DNA from: RAM1 sp943372515
GTDB taxonomy: Bacteria > Pseudomonadota > Gammaproteobacteria > Burkholderiales > Burkholderiaceae_C
NCBI GenBank assembly: GCA_943372515.1
Contig: CALRYY010000012.1
Location: 1 to 64,000, forward strand
Reading direction: 5' to 3'
DNA length: 64,000 bases
In this document: one piece after another, positions 28,306-36,025 of the stretch
How the letters are laid out: each line of letters starts with the position of its first letter
Numbering within the stretch: the first letter of the stretch is position 1
Position numbers and translations under genes: made by a program
The notes under the pieces: model-generated
What the model was told of the DNA's origin: nothing
Seen by the model: the letters and a program-made list of their open reading frames with translations, nothing else
The model's database searches: none

Positions 28306-28508
28306 TAGAAATCCTCTCGCGCTAAGGGCCGGCACCGCAGCCGGCCAACGCCTTGTTTGTCGTGTTGAAAGCCGCTTTTTCCTGCAAATACCAGCGGTTT
28401 CGCGGGTGTTGCACCAAAGGCGGGATAATACCCCATCCCCTGTGAATAACTGCCCGGCACCGAGGCAAAATTTTCCCTTTACAACTGGTTTCGCGACCGT
28501 TTTTCCCC
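28306..28508. promoter_or_regulatory. divergent control region mreB / gatC
   Basis: About 200 bp between the divergent mreB and gatC operons. It holds a perfect GGCCGGC/GCCGGCC hairpin at 28327-28346, which would lie in the mreB mRNA leader, a TATTAT (minus strand, complementary to the ATAATA at 28425-28430) as a possible mreB -10, and TGTGAATAA at 28441-28449, which fits the DnaA-box consensus TTATNCACA on the minus strand. No convincing -35 elements. Confidence 0.4.
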
Positions 28509-28808
28509 ATGGCTTTGACCCCCCAAGACATCGGCCGAATCGCCAATCTGGCAAGGCTGGAACTGCGCCCCGAAGAAAGCGAGCGCATGCTGACCCAACT
28601 CAATGGCTTTTTCGACATCGTCGAGCAGATGCGCGCTGTGGATACCACGGGCGTCGAGCCCCTGTCGCACCCCGTGGCGGCCATCCAGGACATCGCTTTG
28701 CGCCTGCGCGACGACGTGGTGAGCGAGCCCAACCAGCGCGAGGCCAACCAGCTCAGCGCGCCGGCTGTGGAGCGGGGTCTGTTCCTGGTGCCGAAGGTGA
28801 TCGAATGA
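28509..28808 (+). CDS. gatC: Asp/Glu-tRNA amidotransferase subunit C
   Basis: 99 residues. IGRIANLARLELRPEE and the central LSHPVAAIQDIALRLRDDVV are GatC hallmarks. Small stabilising subunit of the GatCAB complex that converts misacylated Glu-tRNA(Gln)/Asp-tRNA(Asn). The TGA overlaps the gatA ATG (ATGA). Confidence 0.96.
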   Translation: MALTPQDIGRIANLARLELRPEESERMLTQLNGFFDIVEQMRAVDTTGVEPLSHPVAAIQDIALRLRDDVVSEPNQREANQLSAPAVERGLFLVPKVIE

Positions 28809-30271
28809 GCGGCGAACTGCATGATCTGACGGTTGCGCAGCTTGCGGCGAAGCTGCGTGCGCAAGAAGTGTCGGCTGTGGAGGCCGCACAGCATTTCCTG
28901 GCGCGCGGCGCGCAGCACGCCAGTCTCGGTGCGTACCTGGACGTTCGTGAAGACGTCACGCTCGCGCAGGCCAAGGCTGCGGATGCACGCATTGCCTCGG
29001 GCGACACCGCGCCGCTGCTCGGCGTGCCCATCGCCCACAAGGACATCTTCGTCACCAAGGACTTTGTGAGCACGGCGGGCTCGAAGATGCTGGCCGGGTA
29101 CCGCTCGCCATTCAACGCGACGGTGGTGGACAAACTGACGCAGTCAGGCGCCGTGACACTGGGCAAGCTCAACTGCGATGAATTCGCCATGGGCTCGTCC
29201 AACGAAAACTCGGCCTTCAAGCCTGCGCTGAACCCGTGGGACACCAGGCGCATTCCGGGTGGCTCCTCAGGCGGCAGCGCTGCGGCCGTGGCGGCCCGGC
29301 TGGCCCCGGCAGTGACGGGCACCGACACCGGTGGCTCCATCCGCCAGCCCGCAGGCTTTTGCGGCATCACGGGCATCAAGCCCACCTATGGCCGCGCGTC
29401 GCGCTACGGCATGATCGCCTTCGCCTCCAGCCTGGACCAGGCCGGCCCGATGGCGCGCACGGCTGAAGACTGCGCGCTGCTGCTGTCGGCCATGTGCGGC
29501 CCCGATGCCGACCGCGACTCCACGTCGCTGGACGTACCGGCAGAAGACTTCACGCGTTCGCTGAACGACAGCATCGATGGCCTGCGCATCGGCATCCCCA
29601 AAGAATTTTTTGGCGAGGGCCTGTCGGCCGATGTGCGCGCCGCAGTAGACGGTGCATTGAAGCAGTACGAAAAGCTCGGCGCGAAGCTGGTGGAAATTTC
29701 GCTGCCGCGCACGCAGCTGTCGATTCCCGTGTACTACATCATCGCGCCGGCAGAGGCCAGCTCCAACCTGAGCCGCTTTGACGGCGTGAAGTTCGGCCAC
29801 CGTGCAGCCCAATACACCGACCTGCTGGACATGTACAAAAAGACCCGCGCCGAAGCCTTTGGCGACGAGGTCAAGCGCCGCATCATGATCGGCGCCTATG
29901 TGCTGAGCCATGGCTACTACGACGCCTACTACCTGCAGGCGCAAAAGATCCGCCGCATGATTGCCGACGACTTCCAGCAGGCCTTCAAACAATGCGACCT
30001 GATCGCCGGCCCGGTGGCGCCCACGGTGGCCTGGAAGCTGGGCGAGCACGGCAACGACCCGCTGGCCGATTACCTGGCTGACATCTTCACGCTGCCCGGC
30101 TCGCTGGCAGGCCTGCCCGGCATGAGCGTGCCGGCGGGCTTTGGTGAGGGCGGCATGCCCGTGGGGCTGCAGCTGCTGGGCAACTATTTTGCTGAAGCAA
30201 AGCTGCTGAACGCAGCGCATCAACTGCAGCAAGCCACTGATTTCCACCTCCGCAGTCCGGAGGGTTTTTGA
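28805..30271 (+). CDS. gatA: Asp/Glu-tRNA amidotransferase subunit A
   Basis: 488 residues. Amidase-signature enzyme releasing ammonia from glutamine. Catalytic triad is complete: Lys79 (AHKDIF), Ser154 (GGSSGGSAA) and Ser178 (DTGGSIRQPA). The start is at ATG 28805; open frame further upstream is not coding. gatB begins 1 bp after the stop. Confidence 0.97.
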   Translation: MSGELHDLTVAQLAAKLRAQEVSAVEAAQHFLARGAQHASLGAYLDVREDVTLAQAKAADARIASGDTAPLLGVPIAHKDIFVTKDFVSTAGSKMLAGYRSPFNATVVDKLTQSGAVTLGKLNCDEFAMGSSNENSAFKPALNPWDTRRIPGGSSGGSAAAVAARLAPAVTGTDTGGSIRQPAGFCGITGIKPTYGRASRYGMIAFASSLDQAGPMARTAEDCALLLSAMCGPDADRDSTSLDVPAEDFTRSLNDSIDGLRIGIPKEFFGEGLSADVRAAVDGALKQYEKLGAKLVEISLPRTQLSIPVYYIIAPAEASSNLSRFDGVKFGHRAAQYTDLLDMYKKTRAEAFGDEVKRRIMIGAYVLSHGYYDAYYLQAQKIRRMIADDFQQAFKQCDLIAGPVAPTVAWKLGEHGNDPLADYLADIFTLPGSLAGLPGMSVPAGFGEGGMPVGLQLLGNYFAEAKLLNAAHQLQQATDFHLRSPEGF

Positions 30272-30272
30272 C

Positions 30273-31718
30273 ATGACGAGCAAATTGATCCAGGGCTACG
30301 AAGTTGTCATCGGCTTTGAGACGCACGCCCAGCTGTCCACCCAAAGCAAGATCTTCAGCCGCGCCGCCACGGCCTTTGGCGCCGAGCCCAACACACAGGC
30401 CTGCGCGGTGGACCTGGCCCTGCCCGGCACACTGCCGGTCATGAACAAGGGCGCGGTCGAACGTGCCATTGAGTTCGGCCTGGCCGTGAACGCCACCATT
30501 GCGCCCAAAAGCATTTTTGCGCGCAAAAACTACTTCTACCCCGACCTGCCCAAGGGCTACCAGATCAGCCAGTTTGAAATTCCGGTGGTGCAGGGCGGCA
30601 GCGTGGAATTCTTTCTGGGCGAAGAAAAGAAAAGCGTGCGACTGGTGCGCGCCCACCTGGAAGAAGACGCGGGCAAATCGCTGCACGAAGACTTCATCGG
30701 CCAAAGCGGCATCGACCTGAACCGCGCGGGCACGCCGTTGCTGGAGATCGTGACCGAGCCCGACATGCGCGGCAGCGAAGAGGCCGTGGCCTATGCCAAG
30801 GAGCTGCACAAGATCGTGACCTGGATCGGCATCTGCGACGGCAACATGCAAGAGGGCAGCTTCCGCTGCGACGCCAACGTGTCGGTGCGCAAGCCCGGTG
30901 CGCCCTTGGGCACGCGCCGCGAGATCAAGAACCTGAACAGCTTCAAGTTCATGCAGCAGGCGATTGACTACGAGATCCGCTGGCAGATCGAGCAGATTGA
31001 AGACGGCCACGCCATCCAGCAGGCCACCGTGCTGTTTGACCCCGACACGGGCGAGACGCGCGCCATGCGCACCAAGGAAGACGCGGCCGACTACCGCTAC
31101 TTCCCCGACCCTGACCTGCCGCCGTTGGTGGTGGCGCCCGAGTGGGTGGAGCGTGTGCGCAGCGAGATGGCCGAGCTGCCGCGCGTGATGGCCGCGCGTT
31201 TTGTGGCCGACTACGGCCTGCCTGAATACGATGCCACCACACTCACGCAGAGCAAGGCCATGGCAGCGTATTTCGAGGCTGCGGCCAAGGCCTGCGGCCA
31301 GCCGAAGCTGGCCAGCAACTGGGTGATGGGTGAGGTGTCGCGCCGGCTCAATGCGCAAGACATTGGCATCGAGGCAGCACCGGTCAGCCCCGCGCAGCTG
31401 GCAGCACTGATCGGCCGCATTGCTGACAACACGGTGTCCAACAGCGCCGCGCGCCAGGTGTTCGACGCGCTTTGGTCAGGCGAAGGCAGCGAGGTAGACG
31501 CCGTGATCGAGGCCAAGGGCTTGAAGCAGATGAACGACACCGGCGCCCTGGAAAAAATCATCGACGACATCATTGCCGCCAACCCCGACAACGTGGCGCA
31601 GTTCCGCGCAGGCAAGGACAAAGCCTTCAACGCGCTGGTAGGCCAGGCCATGAAGGCGACCAAGGGCAAGGGCAACCCGCAACAGGTCAACGATCTGCTG
31701 CGCAAAAAACTCGGCTAG
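30273..31718 (+). CDS. gatB: Asp/Glu-tRNA amidotransferase subunit B
   Basis: 481 residues. VVIGFETHAQLSTQSKIFS opening, KNYFYPDLPKGYQISQ, HLEEDAGKSLH and NRAGTPLLEIVTEPD motifs of the kinase/amidotransferase core, and a C-terminal YqeY-like helical tail ending NPQQVNDLLRKKLG. Last gene of gatCAB; the spacer to convergent pyrE holds an unusual inverted repeat rather than a recognisable simple terminator. Confidence 0.97.
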   Translation: MTSKLIQGYEVVIGFETHAQLSTQSKIFSRAATAFGAEPNTQACAVDLALPGTLPVMNKGAVERAIEFGLAVNATIAPKSIFARKNYFYPDLPKGYQISQFEIPVVQGGSVEFFLGEEKKSVRLVRAHLEEDAGKSLHEDFIGQSGIDLNRAGTPLLEIVTEPDMRGSEEAVAYAKELHKIVTWIGICDGNMQEGSFRCDANVSVRKPGAPLGTRREIKNLNSFKFMQQAIDYEIRWQIEQIEDGHAIQQATVLFDPDTGETRAMRTKEDAADYRYFPDPDLPPLVVAPEWVERVRSEMAELPRVMAARFVADYGLPEYDATTLTQSKAMAAYFEAAAKACGQPKLASNWVMGEVSRRLNAQDIGIEAAPVSPAQLAALIGRIADNTVSNSAARQVFDALWSGEGSEVDAVIEAKGLKQMNDTGALEKIIDDIIAANPDNVAQFRAGKDKAFNALVGQAMKATKGKGNPQQVNDLLRKKLG

Positions 31719-31756
31719 CCTGCGTTACTTCGGGATCGTGCGGGCAGGGCACTCTG

Positions 31757-31958
31757 CTCCGCGAATGTCCTCCGGCGGGCTGCGCCCGCCTCCCCCTTTA
31801 TTTCGCTGCGCAGAGCGCCCTACCCACCTGATCCTGCCGAGATCGGTGAGTGCAAACGGTGGTGCGCCACATGCGTAGCGGGTTGGTGGTGATGGTGCCC
31901 GGCGCAGCGAAATAAAGGGGGAGGAGCGGCGCAGCCGGTCCGGAGGACATTCGCGGAG
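31757..31958. repeat. large imperfect inverted repeat between gatB and pyrE
   Basis: Left arm 31757-31811 begins CTCCGCGAATGTCCTCCGG and ends TTTATTTCGCTGCGC; right arm 31902-31958 is its reverse complement with a few changes and small indels. A 90-bp spacer with no open frame of note lies between. The whole 292-bp region 31719-32010 has no gene. It resembles a dispersed palindromic element or the remnant of a small mobile element; family not identified. Confidence 0.8.
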
Positions 31959-32010
31959 CCGGGCACCGTCAGCGCCAACCCACGGACCATCTCAAGAGGA
32001 CAGAAGATGT

Positions 32011-32694
32011 TCAGTCGTCCACGCCGTAGCGCTCCCTGTAAGCAAGAACCGCCGAGTGGTACTGCCCCAAGCTGTCACCCGAATGACCCTGCAGGTACGC
32101 CAGCAAATCAGCCAGCCGCGCAATCGCACACACCTGCATCCCCAGCTGGTTGCGCACATACTGCACCGCGCTGTGGTCCACATCGAGGCCGCCTTCGGTG
32201 GCCTTTTCCTGACGGTCCAGGGCAATGGCCACCGCATGCGGCGTGGCGCCCGCAGCCTGGATGATGGCAATGGATTCACGCGCGGCGGTGCCAGCCGACA
32301 TCACATCGTCCACGATCAGCACGCGGCCTTTCAGCGCAGCGCCCACCAGGGTGCCGCCTTCACCATGGTCCTTGGCCTCCTTGCGGTTGTAGGCGAAGGG
32401 CACGTTGCGGCCCTGGCGGGCGAGCTCCACGGCCACGGCGGCGCCCAGCGGGATGCCCTTGTACGCCGGGCCGAACAGCATGTCGAATTCAATGCCCGAG
32501 GCGATGATGCGCTGTGCATAGAATTGCGCGAGCCGGCCGAGCTTGGCGCCATCGTCAAACAGGCCGGCGTTGAAGAAATAGGGTGACAGCCGGCCTGCCT
32601 TGGTCTTGAATTCGCCAAAGCGCAGCACGCCGGAATCCACCGCAAACTGCACGAAATCCTGCGCCAAAGCATCAGCGCCTGCATCAACCACCAT
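32011..32694 (-). CDS. pyrE: orotate phosphoribosyltransferase
   Basis: 227 residues. PRPP-binding motif VLIVDDVMSAGTAARE, plus FEFKTKAGRLSPYFFNAG-like substrate motif (GEFKTKAGRLSPYFFNAGLF) and GPAYKGIPLG. Pyrimidine synthesis step orotate to OMP. ATG at 32694 is supported by AAGGA seven bases upstream on the minus strand. Divergent from xth with only 10 bp between start codons. Confidence 0.96.
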   Translation of the reverse strand: MVVDAGADALAQDFVQFAVDSGVLRFGEFKTKAGRLSPYFFNAGLFDDGAKLGRLAQFYAQRIIASGIEFDMLFGPAYKGIPLGAAVAVELARQGRNVPFAYNRKEAKDHGEGGTLVGAALKGRVLIVDDVMSAGTAARESIAIIQAAGATPHAVAIALDRQEKATEGGLDVDHSAVQYVRNQLGMQVCAIARLADLLAYLQGHSGDSLGQYHSAVLAYRERYGVDD

Positions 32695-32706
32695 GGGGAA
32701 TTCCTT
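32695..32706. promoter_or_regulatory. shared palindromic ribosome-binding region pyrE / xth
   Basis: GGAATTCC (32697-32704) is a perfect palindrome. Extended rightward on the minus strand it gives AAGGA, 7 bp before the pyrE ATG; extended leftward on the plus strand it gives GGGGA, 5 bp before a TTG for xth. One DNA palindrome thus seems to supply both Shine-Dalgarno sequences. Confidence 0.6.
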
Positions 32707-33496
32707 GTTCAAGTTAACCAGCCTCAACCTCAACGGCATCCGCTCTGCCGCCACCAAGGGCGTTGAAGCCTGGATCGCCAAAGCCGCCCCGGATTGTATT
32801 TGTGTGCAGGAAGTCAAAGCCCAGGCAGCAGATGTGAGCGGCCGCTTTGAAATGCTCGCAGGCTTGAAGGGGCACTTTCATTTTGCGCAGAAGAAAGGCT
32901 ATTCCGGCGTGGCCGTGTACACGCGGCACGAACCCAGCGATGTTGTCGTGGGCCACGACGGCGGCGAATTTGACGCCGAGGGCCGCTATGTGGAGCTGCG
33001 CTTTGATACGCCCAAACGCAAGCTGTCGCTCATCAGCGCGTACTTTCCCAGCGGTTCGTCGGGCGAGGAACGCCAGCAGGCCAAGTTCCGCTTTCTGGCC
33101 GGGTTTGAGCCGCACCTGGCGGCGCTGAAGAAAAAGCGCGAGTTCATTCTGTGCGGCGACGTCAACATCGCGCACCAGAACATCGACCTGAAAAACTGGC
33201 GCAGCAACCAGAAGAACAGCGGCTTTTTGCCCGAGGAGCGCGCCTGGATGACGAACCTGCTGACGCACACCGGCCTGGTGGACGTGTACCGCCAGCTGCA
33301 GCCGACGGCCACCGACACGGCGTACACCTGGTGGAGCAACCGTGGTCAGGCCTACCTGAACAACGTGGGGTGGCGGCTTGATTACCACCTGGCCACGCCG
33401 GCAATGGCCGCGCTGGCGCGTACAGAAGCGATCTACAAGGCCGAGAAATTCTCGGACCATGCGCCCATCACGGTGGACTACGACTTCAAGCTCTAG
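32705..33496 (+). CDS. xth: exodeoxyribonuclease III (AP endonuclease)
   Basis: 263 residues from TTG 32705, giving the usual FKLTSLNLNGIRSA opening. An ATG at 32693 would add four residues but lacks a ribosome site and would overlap the pyrE start codon. Catalytic residues are seen in CVQEVKAQ (Glu), CGDVNIAH (Asp-x-Asn) and SDHAPI (Asp-His). DNA repair nuclease of the Exo III family. Confidence 0.94.
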   Translation: MFKLTSLNLNGIRSAATKGVEAWIAKAAPDCICVQEVKAQAADVSGRFEMLAGLKGHFHFAQKKGYSGVAVYTRHEPSDVVVGHDGGEFDAEGRYVELRFDTPKRKLSLISAYFPSGSSGEERQQAKFRFLAGFEPHLAALKKKREFILCGDVNIAHQNIDLKNWRSNQKNSGFLPEERAWMTNLLTHTGLVDVYRQLQPTATDTAYTWWSNRGQAYLNNVGWRLDYHLATPAMAALARTEAIYKAEKFSDHAPITVDYDFKL

Positions 33497-33509
33497 GCTG
33501 CGCTGCCGG

Positions 33510-34469
33510 TCAGAACACCGCGTGGTCGCCACGCTCGGCGGTGGCGTCGCCCCTGACCAGCGCCGCATAGTAGTCAAACAGCGTTTCGCTACCGGTGCTG
33601 GGGGTCGCTTCGGCGCTGTAGCGTCCGGTGGCTGTGTCCAGCACCAGCATGGACTCCGTGGCGTAGTAGCGGCCAATGCGTGCCAGCTCGGCCTTGGCCG
33701 CCAACGGGGGCATTGCATGCCCCAGCGTGCCCAGCACGCCAATGATGCCGTCCAGCAGCGCCACCGGGACCTGCTTGAACCGGGGCGGGCGGCCCAGCAG
33801 CGAAAAAAGGTGTTCCCCCTGCTGGCGTGGCGTGATGGCCGGGCCGGGGCCGCCGATAGGCAGGATGCGGTTGTGCCGCTGGGTGTTGTCCAGGCAGCCG
33901 GCGATGTAGTCGCCCAGATCGTCATCGCTGATGGGCTTGCAGGCGGTCAGTGTGCCGTCGCCGAACACCAGGAAAGGCTTGCCGTTTTTCACCCGCTCGA
34001 CCTGGCCCGACAGCGATTTGAAAAATGCCGTCGGGCGCACGATGGAATACGTGAGGCCTGACGTTGACAGCGCCTGCTCGAAAGCCAGCTTGGCCTGCTG
34101 GAAGGCCAGCAGCGGCTTTTGCACGCATATGGCCGACAGCAGCACCACCTGTGAAACGCCCGCGTTGCGTGCTGCCTCGAGTGCGTGCATGTGGGCCAGA
34201 TGGTCGATGGCCCAGGCATCACGCGGCGTGCCCGTGCGCGACGCCAGGCACGACACCAGCGCGTCAAAGCGTTCGCCCCGCAATCCGTCGGCAGCCAGCG
34301 ACACCGGGTCCGTCACATCGCCAACGCGCACCGTGGCAATGGCCGGCAGATGGGTATCGCCGCTGCGCGTGCGCACCAGGCACACCACCTCATGGCCCTG
34401 GCGCAGCAACGCGCGCACCGTGGCTCGTCCGATGGTGCCCGTTGCACCGAGCATGAAGACGCGCGCCAC
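33510..34469 (-). CDS. NAD(P)H-binding reductase, BciA-like (divinyl chlorophyllide 8-vinyl-reductase family)
   Basis: 319 residues. N-terminal VFMLGATGTIGRATVRALL is the Rossmann motif. The C-terminal half (GDGTLTACKPISDDDLGDYI, ILPIGGPGPAITPRQQGE, AELARIGRYYATESMLV, EATPSTGSETLFDYY) matches my recollection of BciA-type 8-vinyl-reductases of bacteriochlorophyll synthesis closely. No other pigment gene is in the window. Either the organism or its ancestors are phototrophic, or the enzyme has another substrate. It lies 3 bp after pldA. Confidence 0.75.
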   Translation of the reverse strand: MARVFMLGATGTIGRATVRALLRQGHEVVCLVRTRSGDTHLPAIATVRVGDVTDPVSLAADGLRGERFDALVSCLASRTGTPRDAWAIDHLAHMHALEAARNAGVSQVVLLSAICVQKPLLAFQQAKLAFEQALSTSGLTYSIVRPTAFFKSLSGQVERVKNGKPFLVFGDGTLTACKPISDDDLGDYIAGCLDNTQRHNRILPIGGPGPAITPRQQGEHLFSLLGRPPRFKQVPVALLDGIIGVLGTLGHAMPPLAAKAELARIGRYYATESMLVLDTATGRYSAEATPSTGSETLFDYYAALVRGDATAERGDHAVF

Positions 34470-34472
34470 GGC

Positions 34473-35675
34473 TTACCAGTCAACCAGGCTCAGGCCCACC
34501 TTGAGCACCGTGCGGCGGCGGTTGTAGTCCAGCAGGCTGTCGCCGTAGCCGCTGAACAGCTGCAGGTGCAGCCGCAGGTCGTTGATGGGGCCGTCGGCTG
34601 CGCCCTTGCCCAGCGTGCGCAGCCATTCCAGCCGCATCGAGCCCTGGTCGGCCGAGCGCAGCGAGTGGCGCAGCGTGGCGCCCACGGTGTTGCGTTTGTC
34701 CAGGTTCCAGTAGCCCTGCACTTCAGCGCGGCCGATGCGGTCACTGATGTCGGGGTTGTCGTCGCTGCCGCTTTCGGGCAGGCGCTTCCAGATGCGGGCC
34801 TGAATGCGAGCGACGTTGTCCTTTTCCGCGCCCACCATCAGGTAGGCGCGGTTCCAGCTGCGCGACAGTGGCAGCGCCTGGCCGTTAGATTGGTGGACCA
34901 CCCCCAGGCCGGTGTAGCGCACGCGCCAGCCGCCGGGCAGGGAAAAGTCGGTGGGGTAGGCATAGATGACTTCGGGCTCATGGTCGGTGCTGCGAAACGG
35001 CCGCGAAATGCCGCCGTTGAACAGCTGCCAGTAAGACTGCTGCGTATAGCCGAACCACAGCGAGTCTTTCAGCGTCGGGTGGCCGCTGGTCAGGATGCCT
35101 TGAGCCAGCTTGGTCCGCACCGACAGCTGGATGCGGGTTTCGGTCTTGCGGTAGGCCGTCTCGGCCAGGGCGTTGTTGGCCGGGTTGGCAGACGTGGGCA
35201 GCGTGTTGACACTGGTGGCCGAGATCAGCGACACGCTGATGGGCCGGTAGCCGCGGATGCCAAAGACGCCGCAATCGCTGCCGGCCTCCAGCTCCCAGAA
35301 GCGCGACAAGTCTGAATACTGGCGGTCGTGGCAGCCTTTTTCAGAGGTGATGGAGATGACGCGTGTGGCCGGGATCAGCGGTTGCACTGCGGTGGGCTCG
35401 CCGGCGGGCTGATTCAGGGCCGACGCGGCGGGGACGCCGGGTGCCGGCGTCGCGCCGGCCAGCGCCGGGCGCGGCTGCTTCTGGGCCCACTGGTCAAAGC
35501 AGGTCAGTCGAGCGGCGCTGTCGGCGGTGGCGGCGCAGGCCTGCCAGCCCGCTTCACCCTGCGCCGGGGGCACGGTTTGAGCCCCTGCCGGCGCGAGCCC
35601 CGCCAGTGTTATTGCCAGCCCGGCAGCTTGCGCAGCACGAAGCTGCGTTCGGTGTTGTCTTTGGATCGTCGCCAT
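34473..35675 (-). CDS. pldA: outer membrane phospholipase A
   Basis: 400 residues. Signal peptide (residues about 1-32), a Pro/Ala-rich linker to about 105, then the 12-stranded barrel domain. The catalytic triad of OMPLA is intact: His261 and Ser263 in VVHQSNGQ and Asn275 in SRSWNR. It is over 100 residues longer than E. coli PldA, all at the N-terminus, which includes a CF-type motif (ACAATADSAARLTCFDQ). Its start lies 67 bp inside the upstream gene. Operon with rep and a small exported protein. Confidence 0.92.
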   Translation of the reverse strand: MATIQRQHRTQLRAAQAAGLAITLAGLAPAGAQTVPPAQGEAGWQACAATADSAARLTCFDQWAQKQPRPALAGATPAPGVPAASALNQPAGEPTAVQPLIPATRVISITSEKGCHDRQYSDLSRFWELEAGSDCGVFGIRGYRPISVSLISATSVNTLPTSANPANNALAETAYRKTETRIQLSVRTKLAQGILTSGHPTLKDSLWFGYTQQSYWQLFNGGISRPFRSTDHEPEVIYAYPTDFSLPGGWRVRYTGLGVVHQSNGQALPLSRSWNRAYLMVGAEKDNVARIQARIWKRLPESGSDDNPDISDRIGRAEVQGYWNLDKRNTVGATLRHSLRSADQGSMRLEWLRTLGKGAADGPINDLRLHLQLFSGYGDSLLDYNRRRTVLKVGLSLVDW

Positions 35676-36025
35676 GTGCCGGTAAATTCCTTGCCGCAAG
35701 ATGTATCGGCGACGTTACCAGACCAGGTGGCGGCAATTTGTAGGCCGTCGTCTGATTCATCCAGCGCCAGCACACCTTCATCCACATCACCGGCCAGCAG
35801 CGACTGAACACTGTCGCGGTTGATGGCGCCGCGCACGCTTTCAGTGCGCTCAGGGTGCTTTTCAAACAGCACGGTGGCGGTGGTGGGGGCGCTGCCGCCT
35901 CCCTCAAAGCTCACGCGCCACAGACCCCACAGGTGGGCGGGCGTCAGGTCGGCGGCTGCGGGGCAGGCGGCTGCGCCCGTGCACGCGCACACCGTCAGCA
36001 GGGCGGCCAACGCCGTGCGTGTCAT
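35609..36025 (-). CDS. small exported protein of unknown function
   Basis: 138 residues. N-terminal hydrophobic leader (TRTALAALLTVCACTGAAACPAAA), either a Sec signal or a lipobox around TVCAC. The rest reads LTPAHLWGLWRVSFEG, a beta-rich pattern and TSCGKEFTGTWRRS, like small AprI/Inh- or lipocalin-type periplasmic domains, but no family is certain. The start overlaps the rep stop (ATGA) and the 3' end overlaps pldA by 67 bp. Confidence 0.72.
   Translation of the reverse strand: MTRTALAALLTVCACTGAAACPAAADLTPAHLWGLWRVSFEGGGSAPTTATVLFEKHPERTESVRGAINRDSVQSLLAGDVDEGVLALDESDDGLQIAATWSGNVADTSCGKEFTGTWRRSKDNTERSFVLRKLPGWQ

Noticed and set aside
31740..31970. Insertion sequence between gatB and pyrE
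   Set aside because: Inverted arms are present but only 90 bp of non-coding spacer lies between them; no transposase and no obvious target duplication.
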